From Deltaproteobacteria bacterium (GTDB lineage: Bacteria; Myxococcota_A; UBA9042), in the NCBI GenBank assembly GCA_016875335.1, contig VGRO01000020.1, forward strand, positions 1-51,787: 51,787 nucleotides of DNA. The letters are read 5' to 3'. The number at the start of each line of letters is the position of its first letter. The stretch's first letter is position 1. The translations under genes and the position numbers were made by a program. Shown piece after piece: positions 15,351 through 23,383 of this stretch. The notes under the pieces were generated by a model. The model was not told the origin of the DNA. It saw only the letters and a list, made by a program, of their open reading frames with translations, and did no database searches.

Positions 15351-17702
15351 TCAGTAGTGGGTCACGACCAGCATCACCTTCTGGGTTGCACCAGACTGGT
15401 TGATGAGGCTGACGACGCCTGAGCCGTTGTTTTGGAGCGAAAACTTGTTGGTCCCGATCAAATCGAGGCCCGTGGTGCCAGCGGTAGCGAAACTCGGCGT
15501 GGTCGTTCCGGTCGCCGCCTGAACCGAGTCTACGACGATGCGGCCGTTGCCGCCGTTGCCGCCGTCGCCGCCGTAGCCGTTGACCTTGTCGGACTTTCCG
15601 CCGGCCCCGCCAACAGCACTTACCTTGCCGGCGATCGAGACTGTCGAGGCCCGCAGCCAGATGGAACCGCCGGAGCCGCCGCCACCGGCGCCGCCGTCAC
15701 GGTCGTTGACGACATCGCCGCCCTTGCCGCCATCGGCCACGATCTGACCCTTGGCGCCGACCAGCACTTTGCTGGCGACGATGAGCACTGCGCCACCGCC
15801 ACCGCCGCCACCGCTGCCCGCAGAATTCGCGGCGCTGCCGTAGCCGCCCGATCCGCCGCCAGAACCAGGTTCCAGGCCATTGCTCAGCTTGGCGTCGCCG
15901 TAGGTGCCGCCGCCGCCGCCGGGCGTGCCGCAACTGTTGCCAGTGGTCGTGCCCGACTGCCCCGAAGTTGCATGTCCAGCGCCGCCACCGCCTGCGCCGT
16001 AGCCTGCCGCACAGCCGCCGCCACCGCCCCCCGGACCAAGGCCGCTATTGGAGCCGCCACCGCCAGGCCCCAAGCCGCCAGCGGCGCCACCGGCGGTTCC
16101 GGCACCAGGAGGTGCATCGGGGCAGCAAGCATTGACACTGGGCGCGTCGCCGCCACCGAGGTGCAGCGTGCCGTCGACGACAGCGGTGCCTTGTACCTTG
16201 ATCTGCAAGGGCGTACTGCCGGTGACCGTGACCGTCACGCCTTCCTTGATGGTGAACGACTTGAACTCATAGGTCCCGCCCGCCAGGTTGGCGTTGCCGG
16301 TTGCGTTGTAGTCGCCATCCTTGCCGGTGCCGCACGCCGGGCACCCGCCCGTGGACGATGCCCCGGTGTTGGCCTCGATCCAGGTGTTGAGCGACTTGTC
16401 CCACAGCCAACCCTGCGCCACCAGCGGCGCGCCGCCGTTGGTCTTGACCGTCAGTGATTTGCCGTCGGCGAGCGCGTCGTCGACAGCCGAGCGCATGCGG
16501 GTGTAGGGCATGGCATCCGGGCCGACCAGGTCGCTTTTGACCTGCATCTTGCCCTGGGCCTTGTACTGCACGCGCACCGCAAAGCTCTTGAAGATTCCGT
16601 CCTTGCCATTGGAGTTGGCCATCTTGACCTTGTCGCGCACGATCAGCATCCAAGTACCCTTGGGGTCCTTGCCTTTCCAGCCGTCGAGCGAACCTTCGGC
16701 GATCGGCGTTTTGGTCGGAAACGTGGTCTTGAGCGACGTGCCGGTCACGCCGCCATTGTAGAGCGTCAGCAGGTTGCCGGCGGGGTCGGTGGCCTCAATC
16801 TTGAGCTGCGACACATCGCTGTTGTCGATGTCCACGTCGATTTCGACCAGCTCGGTGCTGCCGAGCGCCGGAACGGTCAGTTCGCCAGACACGTAGAACG
16901 CAGGCTGCCCGTCGAGCAATTCGGCGCCAACCTGTTGCACGAACGGCTGATTGATGGTGCTCGAGAACAGGGTCGCCACCAACGGGTCGACGCCGGAGAC
17001 GCAATCGAGGCTGCCGTCGGCCTTGAGGCCCTTGACCACGAGGCCACTGCCACAGCCGGCGCCGACCTTGGCGAGCACGGGGACGTCCTTGAGGTCTCCG
17101 AATGCCCCGGTTTTGGCCACGTCGGCCAATGCTGCAGTCTTTGCGTACAACGAGAGGTCGGCGGCCTTTGCATAGGCCGTGAGGTCGGGGACTCCCTTCA
17201 AGTCCGCGTAGTTACCCGATTTTCCAACCACGGCAAGATCCGCGGACTTGGCGTAGGGCTGCAAGACGTTGGGGCTGAGAGCCGCCGCGGTGATGCACCC
17301 GCTGCAGTCCAGCCCTTCCGCGAGCAGAGCCCGGGCGGCGTAGAGCACGCTGTGGATCTTGGCGCGCGGCATCTCCGGGTCGCCGCCGATCTGCAAGCCG
17401 AGCCAGGGCTTCTGGCCGCCGAGCTTGGCAAGGTCGAGCGGTGTCTTGGCGCCCAAAGCCCACTGCCACTGACCGGCCTTGACGTTGAGTGCCACCGGCC
17501 CTTCGCTCCACAGCGCTGTGGCCGCGGTTTCGTCGGCGTACACCGCAAACGTGGCGTTGTAGATGCCGTCGGCGACCGGGCCGCTGCCCGATTGCAAAAC
17601 GCCCTCGACCAGCGACGTGCCCGGCGCCGCGTGGACTGGCGCAGCGAGCGAGCATGCGGCAGCGATGGCTCCCAGGATACGACCGGATCTGGATCTTTGC
17701 AT
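15351..17702 (-). CDS. Secreted P-domain protein with glycine-rich region
   Basis: The 783-aa product starts at ATG 17702 with SD AAGGGA and a signal peptide ending near VHAAPG. Residues ~30-125 form a beta-rich domain (GVLQSGSGPVADGIYNATF) shared with the paralog at 49515-51503. Residues ~133-136 are CSGC. Residues ~145-210 carry repeats of the form AKSADLAVVGKSGNYADLKG. Residues ~270-383 resemble a proprotein-convertase P domain (DPAGNLLTLYNGG... PKGTWMLIVRD). Residues ~470-740 are extremely Gly-rich (runs such as GPGGGGSNSGLGPGGGGGG), the kind of region often labelled glycine-rich or pectate-lyase-like in surface proteins. Likely an exported adhesin-like or structural surface protein; no catalytic motif is visible. 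Confidence 0.8.
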   Translation of the reverse strand: MQRSRSGRILGAIAAACSLAAPVHAAPGTSLVEGVLQSGSGPVADGIYNATFAVYADETAATALWSEGPVALNVKAGQWQWALGAKTPLDLAKLGGQKPWLGLQIGGDPEMPRAKIHSVLYAARALLAEGLDCSGCITAAALSPNVLQPYAKSADLAVVGKSGNYADLKGVPDLTAYAKAADLSLYAKTAALADVAKTGAFGDLKDVPVLAKVGAGCGSGLVVKGLKADGSLDCVSGVDPLVATLFSSTINQPFVQQVGAELLDGQPAFYVSGELTVPALGSTELVEIDVDIDNSDVSQLKIEATDPAGNLLTLYNGGVTGTSLKTTFPTKTPIAEGSLDGWKGKDPKGTWMLIVRDKVKMANSNGKDGIFKSFAVRVQYKAQGKMQVKSDLVGPDAMPYTRMRSAVDDALADGKSLTVKTNGGAPLVAQGWLWDKSLNTWIEANTGASSTGGCPACGTGKDGDYNATGNANLAGGTYEFKSFTIKEGVTVTVTGSTPLQIKVQGTAVVDGTLHLGGGDAPSVNACCPDAPPGAGTAGGAAGGLGPGGGGSNSGLGPGGGGGGCAAGYGAGGGGAGHATSGQSGTTTGNSCGTPGGGGGTYGDAKLSNGLEPGSGGGSGGYGSAANSAGSGGGGGGGAVLIVASKVLVGAKGQIVADGGKGGDVVNDRDGGAGGGGSGGSIWLRASTVSIAGKVSAVGGAGGKSDKVNGYGGDGGNGGNGRIVVDSVQAATGTTTPSFATAGTTGLDLIGTNKFSLQNNGSGVVSLINQSGATQKVMLVVTHY

Positions 17703-17807
17703 GATTCCCTTGGAAATCCCGGCGTCCCGCCGATGGGGAATCCAGCATGCGGTATCGGGTGAAGGTGTGCAAGGCCGTTGAGGACGCCGTCGGCCCGCCG
17801 AGAGCGC

Positions 17808-19172
17808 CTACGCGACGCGCAGGACGTACCGGCCCCCCGTGCCCACCATCGCCTCGACATCGGCGATTTCCTTGACGCACTGCGCCGTCAGCACCTCAGG
17901 CGCGCCGTCGGTGACCAGCACGTCGTCTTCGATGCGCACGCCGATGCCGCGGTAGGCCTGGGGCACTTTTTCGTCGTCGGCCGCGAAATACAGCCCGGGC
18001 TCCACGGTCAGGACCATGCCCGGCGCCAACGTGCGGGCTCGATTGGGTTTGCCGGTCTCAGGCGCGCTGCCTGGGTCGTGGTAGCGACCGGTGTCGTGCA
18101 CGTCCATGCCCAGCCAGTGCGAGGTTCGGTGCATGTACCAAGCCTTGTAGGCCTCGTCCTGGACCAGTTGACCGACGTCGTCGCCCTGCAGCACGCCCAG
18201 GCGCACCAGTCCCGCGGTCAACACCCGAAGGGCGCAGTCGTGGACATCGGCGACCGTCTGCCCCGGCCGGCACAGTTCGATAGCCCGCTTCTCCGCATCG
18301 AGCACGATTTCGTACACGGCGCGTTGGGCAGCGGAAAACTGTCCATCGACCGGAAAGGTGCGGGTGACGTCTGCTGTGACGTAGCCAAACTCCGCGCCCG
18401 CGTCGATGAGCACGAGGTCGCCGGGGCGCACCGTGGCGTTGTTCTCGCGATAATGCAGGATGGTGGCGTTGTCGCCGCGCGCGACGATGCTGCCGTAGCC
18501 CACGCGGTCCGAACCGGAAGCCCGGAACACGTATTCAACAGCGGCCTGCAACTGCCGTTCGTTGGAGCCCGGCGCGCAGAGCCGCATGGCTTCGTGGTGC
18601 GCCTCGCTGGTGATGGCTGCCGCCCTGCGCAGATGATCCAACTCCTGCGCGGACTTGTGCAGGCGCTGCTCGCTCAGGACCAGCGCCAGGTCGGTGAAGT
18701 GGTCGGGGCCGTCGAGGTACAGGCGCGGCTGTGTGCGGTGCTTGCGGGCAGCCTTGAGGATTCGCCCGTCGAACACCGGGTCGCGACCGAGCGCCCAGGC
18801 CACCTGGCGCGCCCCCGCACACAGCTTGGAGAATTCCTCGTCGAAAAGTCCGACGTCGAACGCCTGAGCGACTCCGATCCACTGCGCGGCGCGCTCGACG
18901 CCGGCACGGCGCCCGTTCCAGGTCTCCATGGTGGGGTCGCGCGGCCGCACGAACACGACGGCGTCGCCCTCGGCGCGGCCCGGCACGAGCACGAGGATGC
19001 ACTCGGGTTCATCGAAGCCGGTCAGGTACCAGAAATCGCTGTCCTGGCGCCACTCGTGCTCGACGTCGTGGTTGCGCAGGGCGTGGCGGGCACTTTGCAC
19101 GGCCAGGACAGTGCCCACGCCGTAGGCCTCGGCCAGCCGTTGGCGCCGCGCGCGGAAGACTTCGATATCCAT
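17808..19172 (-). CDS. pepP: Xaa-Pro aminopeptidase (M24B)
   Basis: The 454-aa protein removes an N-terminal residue next to proline. ATG 19172 has SD AAGGA; length is close to E. coli PepP (441). The N-terminal creatinase-like domain includes DSDFWYLTGFDEPECILVLV. The pita-bread domain carries the dimetal ligands: Asp in LIDAGAEFGYVTADVTRTFP (two Asp), His in SHWLGMDVHDTG, Glu in TVEPGLYF and Glu in RIEDDVLV. All are intact, so the enzyme should be active in the cytoplasm. It lies 25 bp behind livF on the same strand and is probably the last gene of the liv operon, linking peptide turnover with amino-acid uptake (inference). Confidence 0.93.
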   Translation of the reverse strand: MDIEVFRARRQRLAEAYGVGTVLAVQSARHALRNHDVEHEWRQDSDFWYLTGFDEPECILVLVPGRAEGDAVVFVRPRDPTMETWNGRRAGVERAAQWIGVAQAFDVGLFDEEFSKLCAGARQVAWALGRDPVFDGRILKAARKHRTQPRLYLDGPDHFTDLALVLSEQRLHKSAQELDHLRRAAAITSEAHHEAMRLCAPGSNERQLQAAVEYVFRASGSDRVGYGSIVARGDNATILHYRENNATVRPGDLVLIDAGAEFGYVTADVTRTFPVDGQFSAAQRAVYEIVLDAEKRAIELCRPGQTVADVHDCALRVLTAGLVRLGVLQGDDVGQLVQDEAYKAWYMHRTSHWLGMDVHDTGRYHDPGSAPETGKPNRARTLAPGMVLTVEPGLYFAADDEKVPQAYRGIGVRIEDDVLVTDGAPEVLTAQCVKEIADVEAMVGTGGRYVLRVA

Positions 19173-19197
19173 GGATTTCCTTGAGATCGCGGTGTGG

Positions 19198-19902
19198 CTA
19201 TTCGCCCAGGTACGCGGCCTGCACGCGCGGGTCGGCCAACAACTGGGCCCCACTGCCCTGCATGGTCACACTGCCGGTTTCGAGCACGTAGCCGCGGTGC
19301 GCGTGCTTGAGCGCCATGCGGGCATTCTGCTCGACCAGCAACACGGTGGTCCCTTGCTGGTTGAGCGCCACCACCACCTTGAAGATGGTCTCGACGATGA
19401 GCGGCGCGAGACCCAGGGAAGGTTCGTCGAGCAGCAGCAACCGCGGCCGCGCCATCAACGCCCGACCGACCGCCAGCATCTGCTGCTCGCCGCCGGACAG
19501 CGTGCCGGCCAACTGGGTCTTGCGCTGGCCGAGCACCGGAAACAGGTCGTATACGCGCTGGAAATCCGCAGCGATGCCGTCCTTGTCGCTGCGGATGTAG
19601 GCACCGAGGTCCAGGTTCTCGGCGACGGTCAGCCGCGGAAACACCCTGCGGCCCTCGGGGCAGTGCGCGATGCCCAGCCGCACGATGTCGTGGGCCGGTA
19701 CCGGGCCGAGGTCCTTGCCCTCGAAGGTGACGCGACCAGTCCTGGGCTTGTGCAACCCGCTGATGCAGGCGAGCGTGGTGGTCTTGCCAGCGCCGTTCGC
19801 ACCGATAAGCGTAACGATCTCGCCAGCGTCGACCTGCAGTGACACGTCGTGCAAGGCGGCGATGGCGCCGTAGTGGGCGCTGACGGAGTCGACGACCAGC
19901 AT
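19198..19902 (-). CDS. livF: Branched-chain amino-acid ABC transporter ATPase LivF
   Basis: The 234-aa ATPase has normal length for LivF. Walker A is GANGAGKTT, the Q-loop region follows CPEGRRVFPRLTVAENL, the signature is LSGGEQQML, and Walker B is RLLLLDEPSLGL, followed by a switch region VLLVEQN. It energises the HAAT-family importer together with LivG. Its ATG abuts the stop of livG with no spacer, so the two ATPases are translationally coupled. Unlike its partner it has no insertions. Confidence 0.93.
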   Translation of the reverse strand: MLVVDSVSAHYGAIAALHDVSLQVDAGEIVTLIGANGAGKTTTLACISGLHKPRTGRVTFEGKDLGPVPAHDIVRLGIAHCPEGRRVFPRLTVAENLDLGAYIRSDKDGIAADFQRVYDLFPVLGQRKTQLAGTLSGGEQQMLAVGRALMARPRLLLLDEPSLGLAPLIVETIFKVVVALNQQGTTVLLVEQNARMALKHAHRGYVLETGSVTMQGSGAQLLADPRVQAAYLGE

Positions 19903-21297
19903 CTAGCCGTGCGCCTCCGCGTCCTCGGTGCCAAGGTACGCCTCGATGACTTTGGGATTGCTACGGATTTCCTCGGGCGTGCCATGGGCGATGGGCGTGC
20001 CATGAACCAGGACGGTGATGTGGTCGCTGATTCCCATCACCACCCGCATGTGGTGTTCGATGAGCAGGACGGTGCGCCCGTCATCGCGAATCCTGCGGAT
20101 GAGGTGCATGAGTTCCACGGATTCTGCGGGGTTCATGCCCGCGGCCGGTTCGTCGAGCAGCAAGAGCGTCGGCCGCGTCGCCAGCGCGCGGGCAATCTCC
20201 AGCCGCCGCTGTTCGCCGTAGGGCAGGTTCTTGGCGAGGTCGCCAGCGCGCGCATCCAGGCCGACGAAGCGCAATAGTTCCATGGCCTCTTGCCGTGCCA
20301 CGGCCTCGACGACCCGACCGGCGGAGCTGAGCGCCTTGTTGCGGAAGATGCGCACCATCCAGGCGAGCGCCGCCAGCACGAAGACCGCCAGCAAGACGGT
20401 CGGCGCCCCCTGGTCGTCCACGCCGTCGCCGGTGAACCAGCCCAATCCGGTCAGTGCGCCAACGGCCGCAAGTGGCAGCGCAAAGTCGAGTGCCCCGCGC
20501 CGCGGCACCTTGCCGGCCAGAGCGGCGTTGGCGGTTGCGCCGCGACCGACGCTACCCAGGTGCAGGTGGCGGTCCATGCCGACAAGCACGTTCTCGATCA
20601 CGGTCATGTGGTGGAAAAGCCGGATGTTCTGAAAGGTGCGCGCCACGCCCTGCAACGCAACGCGCTGCGGACTGCGCCGGTTGCGGTACCACATGGCCCG
20701 CGCGCCGAGCACGCCGACGGCGAGTCCGCCCAGGGCCGCGAGCCAGCGCAGCCAGAGGGCCTTTTGGGTCGCGGCGTCAGCGCGCTGGCCAGCCAACTGG
20801 TTGCGCTGGTGCTCGGCCGCGCTGCGGTCTGCGTGTGATCCGCGCACCTGCAGGCCGTCGAACGACACGACGGAGAACTTTGAGAACCGCGCCTCGACGC
20901 GCGGCTCTGCGCCCAGGTACCGCCAGCCGTCGACGAGGGCGCCGGTCAGCGTGAACTCCCAAGGGTTGTGCGCCTTGACGACCGCAGCCCAAAGGCCGTC
21001 GACGTTGGCGACGCTGACCAGGGCAAGGGCGGCGACCAACAGACCGGCGGCAGCCCATCCGGCATACACCCGCGCAGTCAGCGGTGCTCGCACGTCGCGG
21101 CCGTGCAGCCACACCTCGCCACTGGTCGGTTCGTAGATGCCGGTAATTGCGTTGAAAAGGCTGGTTTTGCCCGCCCCGTTGGGTCCGATGACCGCGGCAA
21201 TCTCGCCCGGCCGCACCTGCAAATCCACGCTGTTGACGGCCACCAGTCCGCCAAAGCGCAGGGTCAGTTTGCGGACGTCGAGCAGCGGTGCGCTCAT
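19903..21297 (-). CDS. livG: LivG-type ABC ATPase with two inserted transmembrane hairpins
   Basis: The 464-aa protein is almost twice the usual LivG length (~255). Normal LivG motifs are all present: Walker A GPNGAGKTS (38-46), the Q-loop block GVARTFQNIRLF (217-228), signature NLPYGEQRRLEIARAL (357-372), Walker B TLLLLDEPAAGMNP (377-390) and the switch His in LIEHHM. Two segments are foreign to the family. Insert 1 (~72-208), before the Q-loop, holds hydrophobic helices ~78-97 and ~182-203 with ~85 polar residues between. Insert 2 (~255-328), after VLVGMDRHLHLG, holds helices ~270-288 and ~299-317. Each insert would enter and leave the membrane, keeping the nucleotide domain cytoplasmic. 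The frame is intact and the start overlaps livM by 4 bp. Function of the inserts is unknown. Confidence 0.9.
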   Translation of the reverse strand: MSAPLLDVRKLTLRFGGLVAVNSVDLQVRPGEIAAVIGPNGAGKTSLFNAITGIYEPTSGEVWLHGRDVRAPLTARVYAGWAAAGLLVAALALVSVANVDGLWAAVVKAHNPWEFTLTGALVDGWRYLGAEPRVEARFSKFSVVSFDGLQVRGSHADRSAAEHQRNQLAGQRADAATQKALWLRWLAALGGLAVGVLGARAMWYRNRRSPQRVALQGVARTFQNIRLFHHMTVIENVLVGMDRHLHLGSVGRGATANAALAGKVPRRGALDFALPLAAVGALTGLGWFTGDGVDDQGAPTVLLAVFVLAALAWMVRIFRNKALSSAGRVVEAVARQEAMELLRFVGLDARAGDLAKNLPYGEQRRLEIARALATRPTLLLLDEPAAGMNPAESVELMHLIRRIRDDGRTVLLIEHHMRVVMGISDHITVLVHGTPIAHGTPEEIRSNPKVIEAYLGTEDAEAHG

Positions 21298-22409
21298 GAC
21301 GGCTCCACCGCGGCGGTCGACCCTGCCGGTGGTTCGTGCAGTTCTTGCGCCACGCGCCGCGCCGGAAACAGACCTTCGGGCCGATAGCGCATCATCGCAA
21401 TCAGCGCCGACCCAAACACGAACCAGCGCCACGCGCTGTACTTGGCCAGCGGGTGCTGGGCGTCTCCGGCGAGAGCTGCGATGGCCTTGTCGAGCAGCGG
21501 CGACAAGACGTTGTCAAAGCCGATCAGCAGGGCGGCCCCCAAGAGCGCCCCGCGCAGGCTGCCGAGGCCCCCCAAGATGAGGCAGCACAAGACCATGATG
21601 GCATTATTGAAATCGTAGTTCGTCGGATCGGCGGTGGTGGTCAGGTTGGTGGCATAGAGCGCACCGGCCAACCCGGCCAGTGCCGCGCCACCCGCGAACG
21701 CCGCCAGCTTGATGCGTCCGGGATCCAGGCCCATGCACGCCGCCGCCAGCTCGTCTTCGCGCAGCGCCACGAACGCCCGGCCGATTCGCGTGCGTTCGAG
21801 CACGTGCAGCAGGACCACCGCCGCGACCAGGAGCAGCAGCGCCACGTAGTACATGACCAGCAGCCGCGCCTCGTTGTCGTCGCCGGCCCCGGCCAGCTCG
21901 CGCACGAATCCGGGCACCCACACCTCGGCGACCGGGTTGAGGCCGCGCGGGCCGTCGGTGATGCTCTCCAGGTTCACCAGCACAGTGCGCAGCACCTCGC
22001 CAAACCCCAAGGTCACGATGGCGAGGTAGTCGCCGCGCAACCGCAGGGTGGGCGCACCGATGAACAGGCCAGCCAGGGCCGCGACCGCTGGCGCCGCCAG
22101 CAGGGCACCCCAGAACCCAAAGTGGAACGGATACTTGTCGACCGTGACAACCCCGGTAGTCATGGCGCCAATGCCGAAAAACGCCGCAACGCCCAGTTGC
22201 AGCAGCCCGGCGTAACCGACCTGCACGTTGAGGGCGACGACCAGCAGGCCGTAGATGAAGATGGTCACCAGGCGCTGATCGAGGTGCACGGAGAGATCCG
22301 CGGCGTCGGCCGCCAGGTCCACAAACGGCACGAGCGGGTACAGCACCGCGAAAAGCAGCAGCCCCGCCTCGAGCGACAGCCATTTGCGCCAGGAGCCCGC
22401 GACGGTCAT
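21294..22409 (-). CDS. livM: Branched-chain amino-acid ABC transporter permease LivM
   Basis: The 371-aa multi-pass permease shows the LivM core: QVGYAGLLQLGVAAFFGIGA, LRLRGDYLAIVTLGFGEVLR, and LGGLGSLRGALLGA near the C-terminus. It forms the inner-membrane channel with LivH. A stretch between RGLNPVAEVWVPGF and YVALLLLVAA carries a polar AGAGDDNEAR loop. The gene starts 3 bp after livH and overlaps livG by 4 bp, indicating tight operon coupling. Confidence 0.92.
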   Translation of the reverse strand: MTVAGSWRKWLSLEAGLLLFAVLYPLVPFVDLAADAADLSVHLDQRLVTIFIYGLLVVALNVQVGYAGLLQLGVAAFFGIGAMTTGVVTVDKYPFHFGFWGALLAAPAVAALAGLFIGAPTLRLRGDYLAIVTLGFGEVLRTVLVNLESITDGPRGLNPVAEVWVPGFVRELAGAGDDNEARLLVMYYVALLLLVAAVVLLHVLERTRIGRAFVALREDELAAACMGLDPGRIKLAAFAGGAALAGLAGALYATNLTTTADPTNYDFNNAIMVLCCLILGGLGSLRGALLGAALLIGFDNVLSPLLDKAIAALAGDAQHPLAKYSAWRWFVFGSALIAMMRYRPEGLFPARRVAQELHEPPAGSTAAVEPS

Positions 22410-22412
22410 CGC

Positions 22413-23363
22413 CTACACCTTCTCGCGCGCAGTGCTGCCGAGCAGGCCCGCCGGCCGGAACACCAAGATGAGGATCAGGATCCCGAAGAGCACCGCTGGC
22501 TGCCACTGCGCGCCAATGAACTGGTCCGACAGCGCGCGCACCAGCCCGAGCAACAGCCCGCCCAGCACCGCACCCGGGATGTTGCCGATGCCGCCGACCA
22601 CGGCCGCGGTGAAGGCATACAGGCCGTTCTGGTAGCCCATCTGGTAGTAGACGGTGTTGATGTAGAGTGCGTACACAACGGCCGCAAACCCGGCAAGGCC
22701 GCCTCCGATGAGGAAGGTGGCGCCAATCACCGCATCGACGTCGATGCCCATCAGCCGCGCCGTCTGCGGGTCCTGTGCGGTGGCGCGCATCGCCTTGCCA
22801 AGTTTGGTGCGCGTCACCAAAACGTACAGCCCGGCCATCACCGTCAGCGACGCGGCAATGACCAGCACGTCCTTGACCTGCAGCGTCAGGCTGCTGCCGC
22901 CGAGCAGGTTGGTCGTGGGCAGGAGCGCCGGAAACGACTTGGGCGCCGCGGGCTGCCCGCCGCCACCAAACACCTCCATCTTGGCCGCTCCCCACACCAA
23001 ACCCACATTTTGCAAGACGAAACTGACGCCGATCGCCGACACCAATGGCGCGAGCTTGGGGGCCTTGCGCAAAGGCTTGTATACCAAGCGATCCACCGAC
23101 CAGTTGACGCCGGCGCCAAACACGGTCGTCAGCGCCACGATCGCCAACAGCACACCGGCCAACGTCGCGCCATCCAGGCCGGGCACGCCCCAGGCGCCCA
23201 CCAGCGTCAGCGCGAAAAACGCCGACAGCATGAACACATCGCCGTGCGCGAAGTTGATGAACTCCAAGATCCCGTACACCATCGTGTACCCGAGCGCGAC
23301 CAAGGCGAATACCATGCCATTGGTCAGGCCGAGCAGCAGTTGCTGGGCGATGGTCTCGAACAC
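22413..23363 (-). CDS. livH: Branched-chain amino-acid ABC transporter permease LivH
   Basis: The 316-aa permease begins at GTG 23363 (FETIAQQLLLGLTNGMVFAL); the frame remains open further upstream but there encodes no membrane helix and overlaps livK. Conserved LivH features are ALGYTMVYGILEFINFAHGD, RATAQDPQTARLMGID and GGIGNIPGAVLGGLLLGL. A central Gly/Pro-rich loop (VFGGGGQPAAPKSFPALLP) faces the periplasm in the family topology. It pairs with LivM; the gene lies 20 bp behind livK. Confidence 0.92.
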   Translation of the reverse strand: MFETIAQQLLLGLTNGMVFALVALGYTMVYGILEFINFAHGDVFMLSAFFALTLVGAWGVPGLDGATLAGVLLAIVALTTVFGAGVNWSVDRLVYKPLRKAPKLAPLVSAIGVSFVLQNVGLVWGAAKMEVFGGGGQPAAPKSFPALLPTTNLLGGSSLTLQVKDVLVIAASLTVMAGLYVLVTRTKLGKAMRATAQDPQTARLMGIDVDAVIGATFLIGGGLAGFAAVVYALYINTVYYQMGYQNGLYAFTAAVVGGIGNIPGAVLGGLLLGLVRALSDQFIGAQWQPAVLFGILILILVFRPAGLLGSTAREKV

Positions 23364-23383
23364 GCTGGGCTTTCCGGTCCGGG

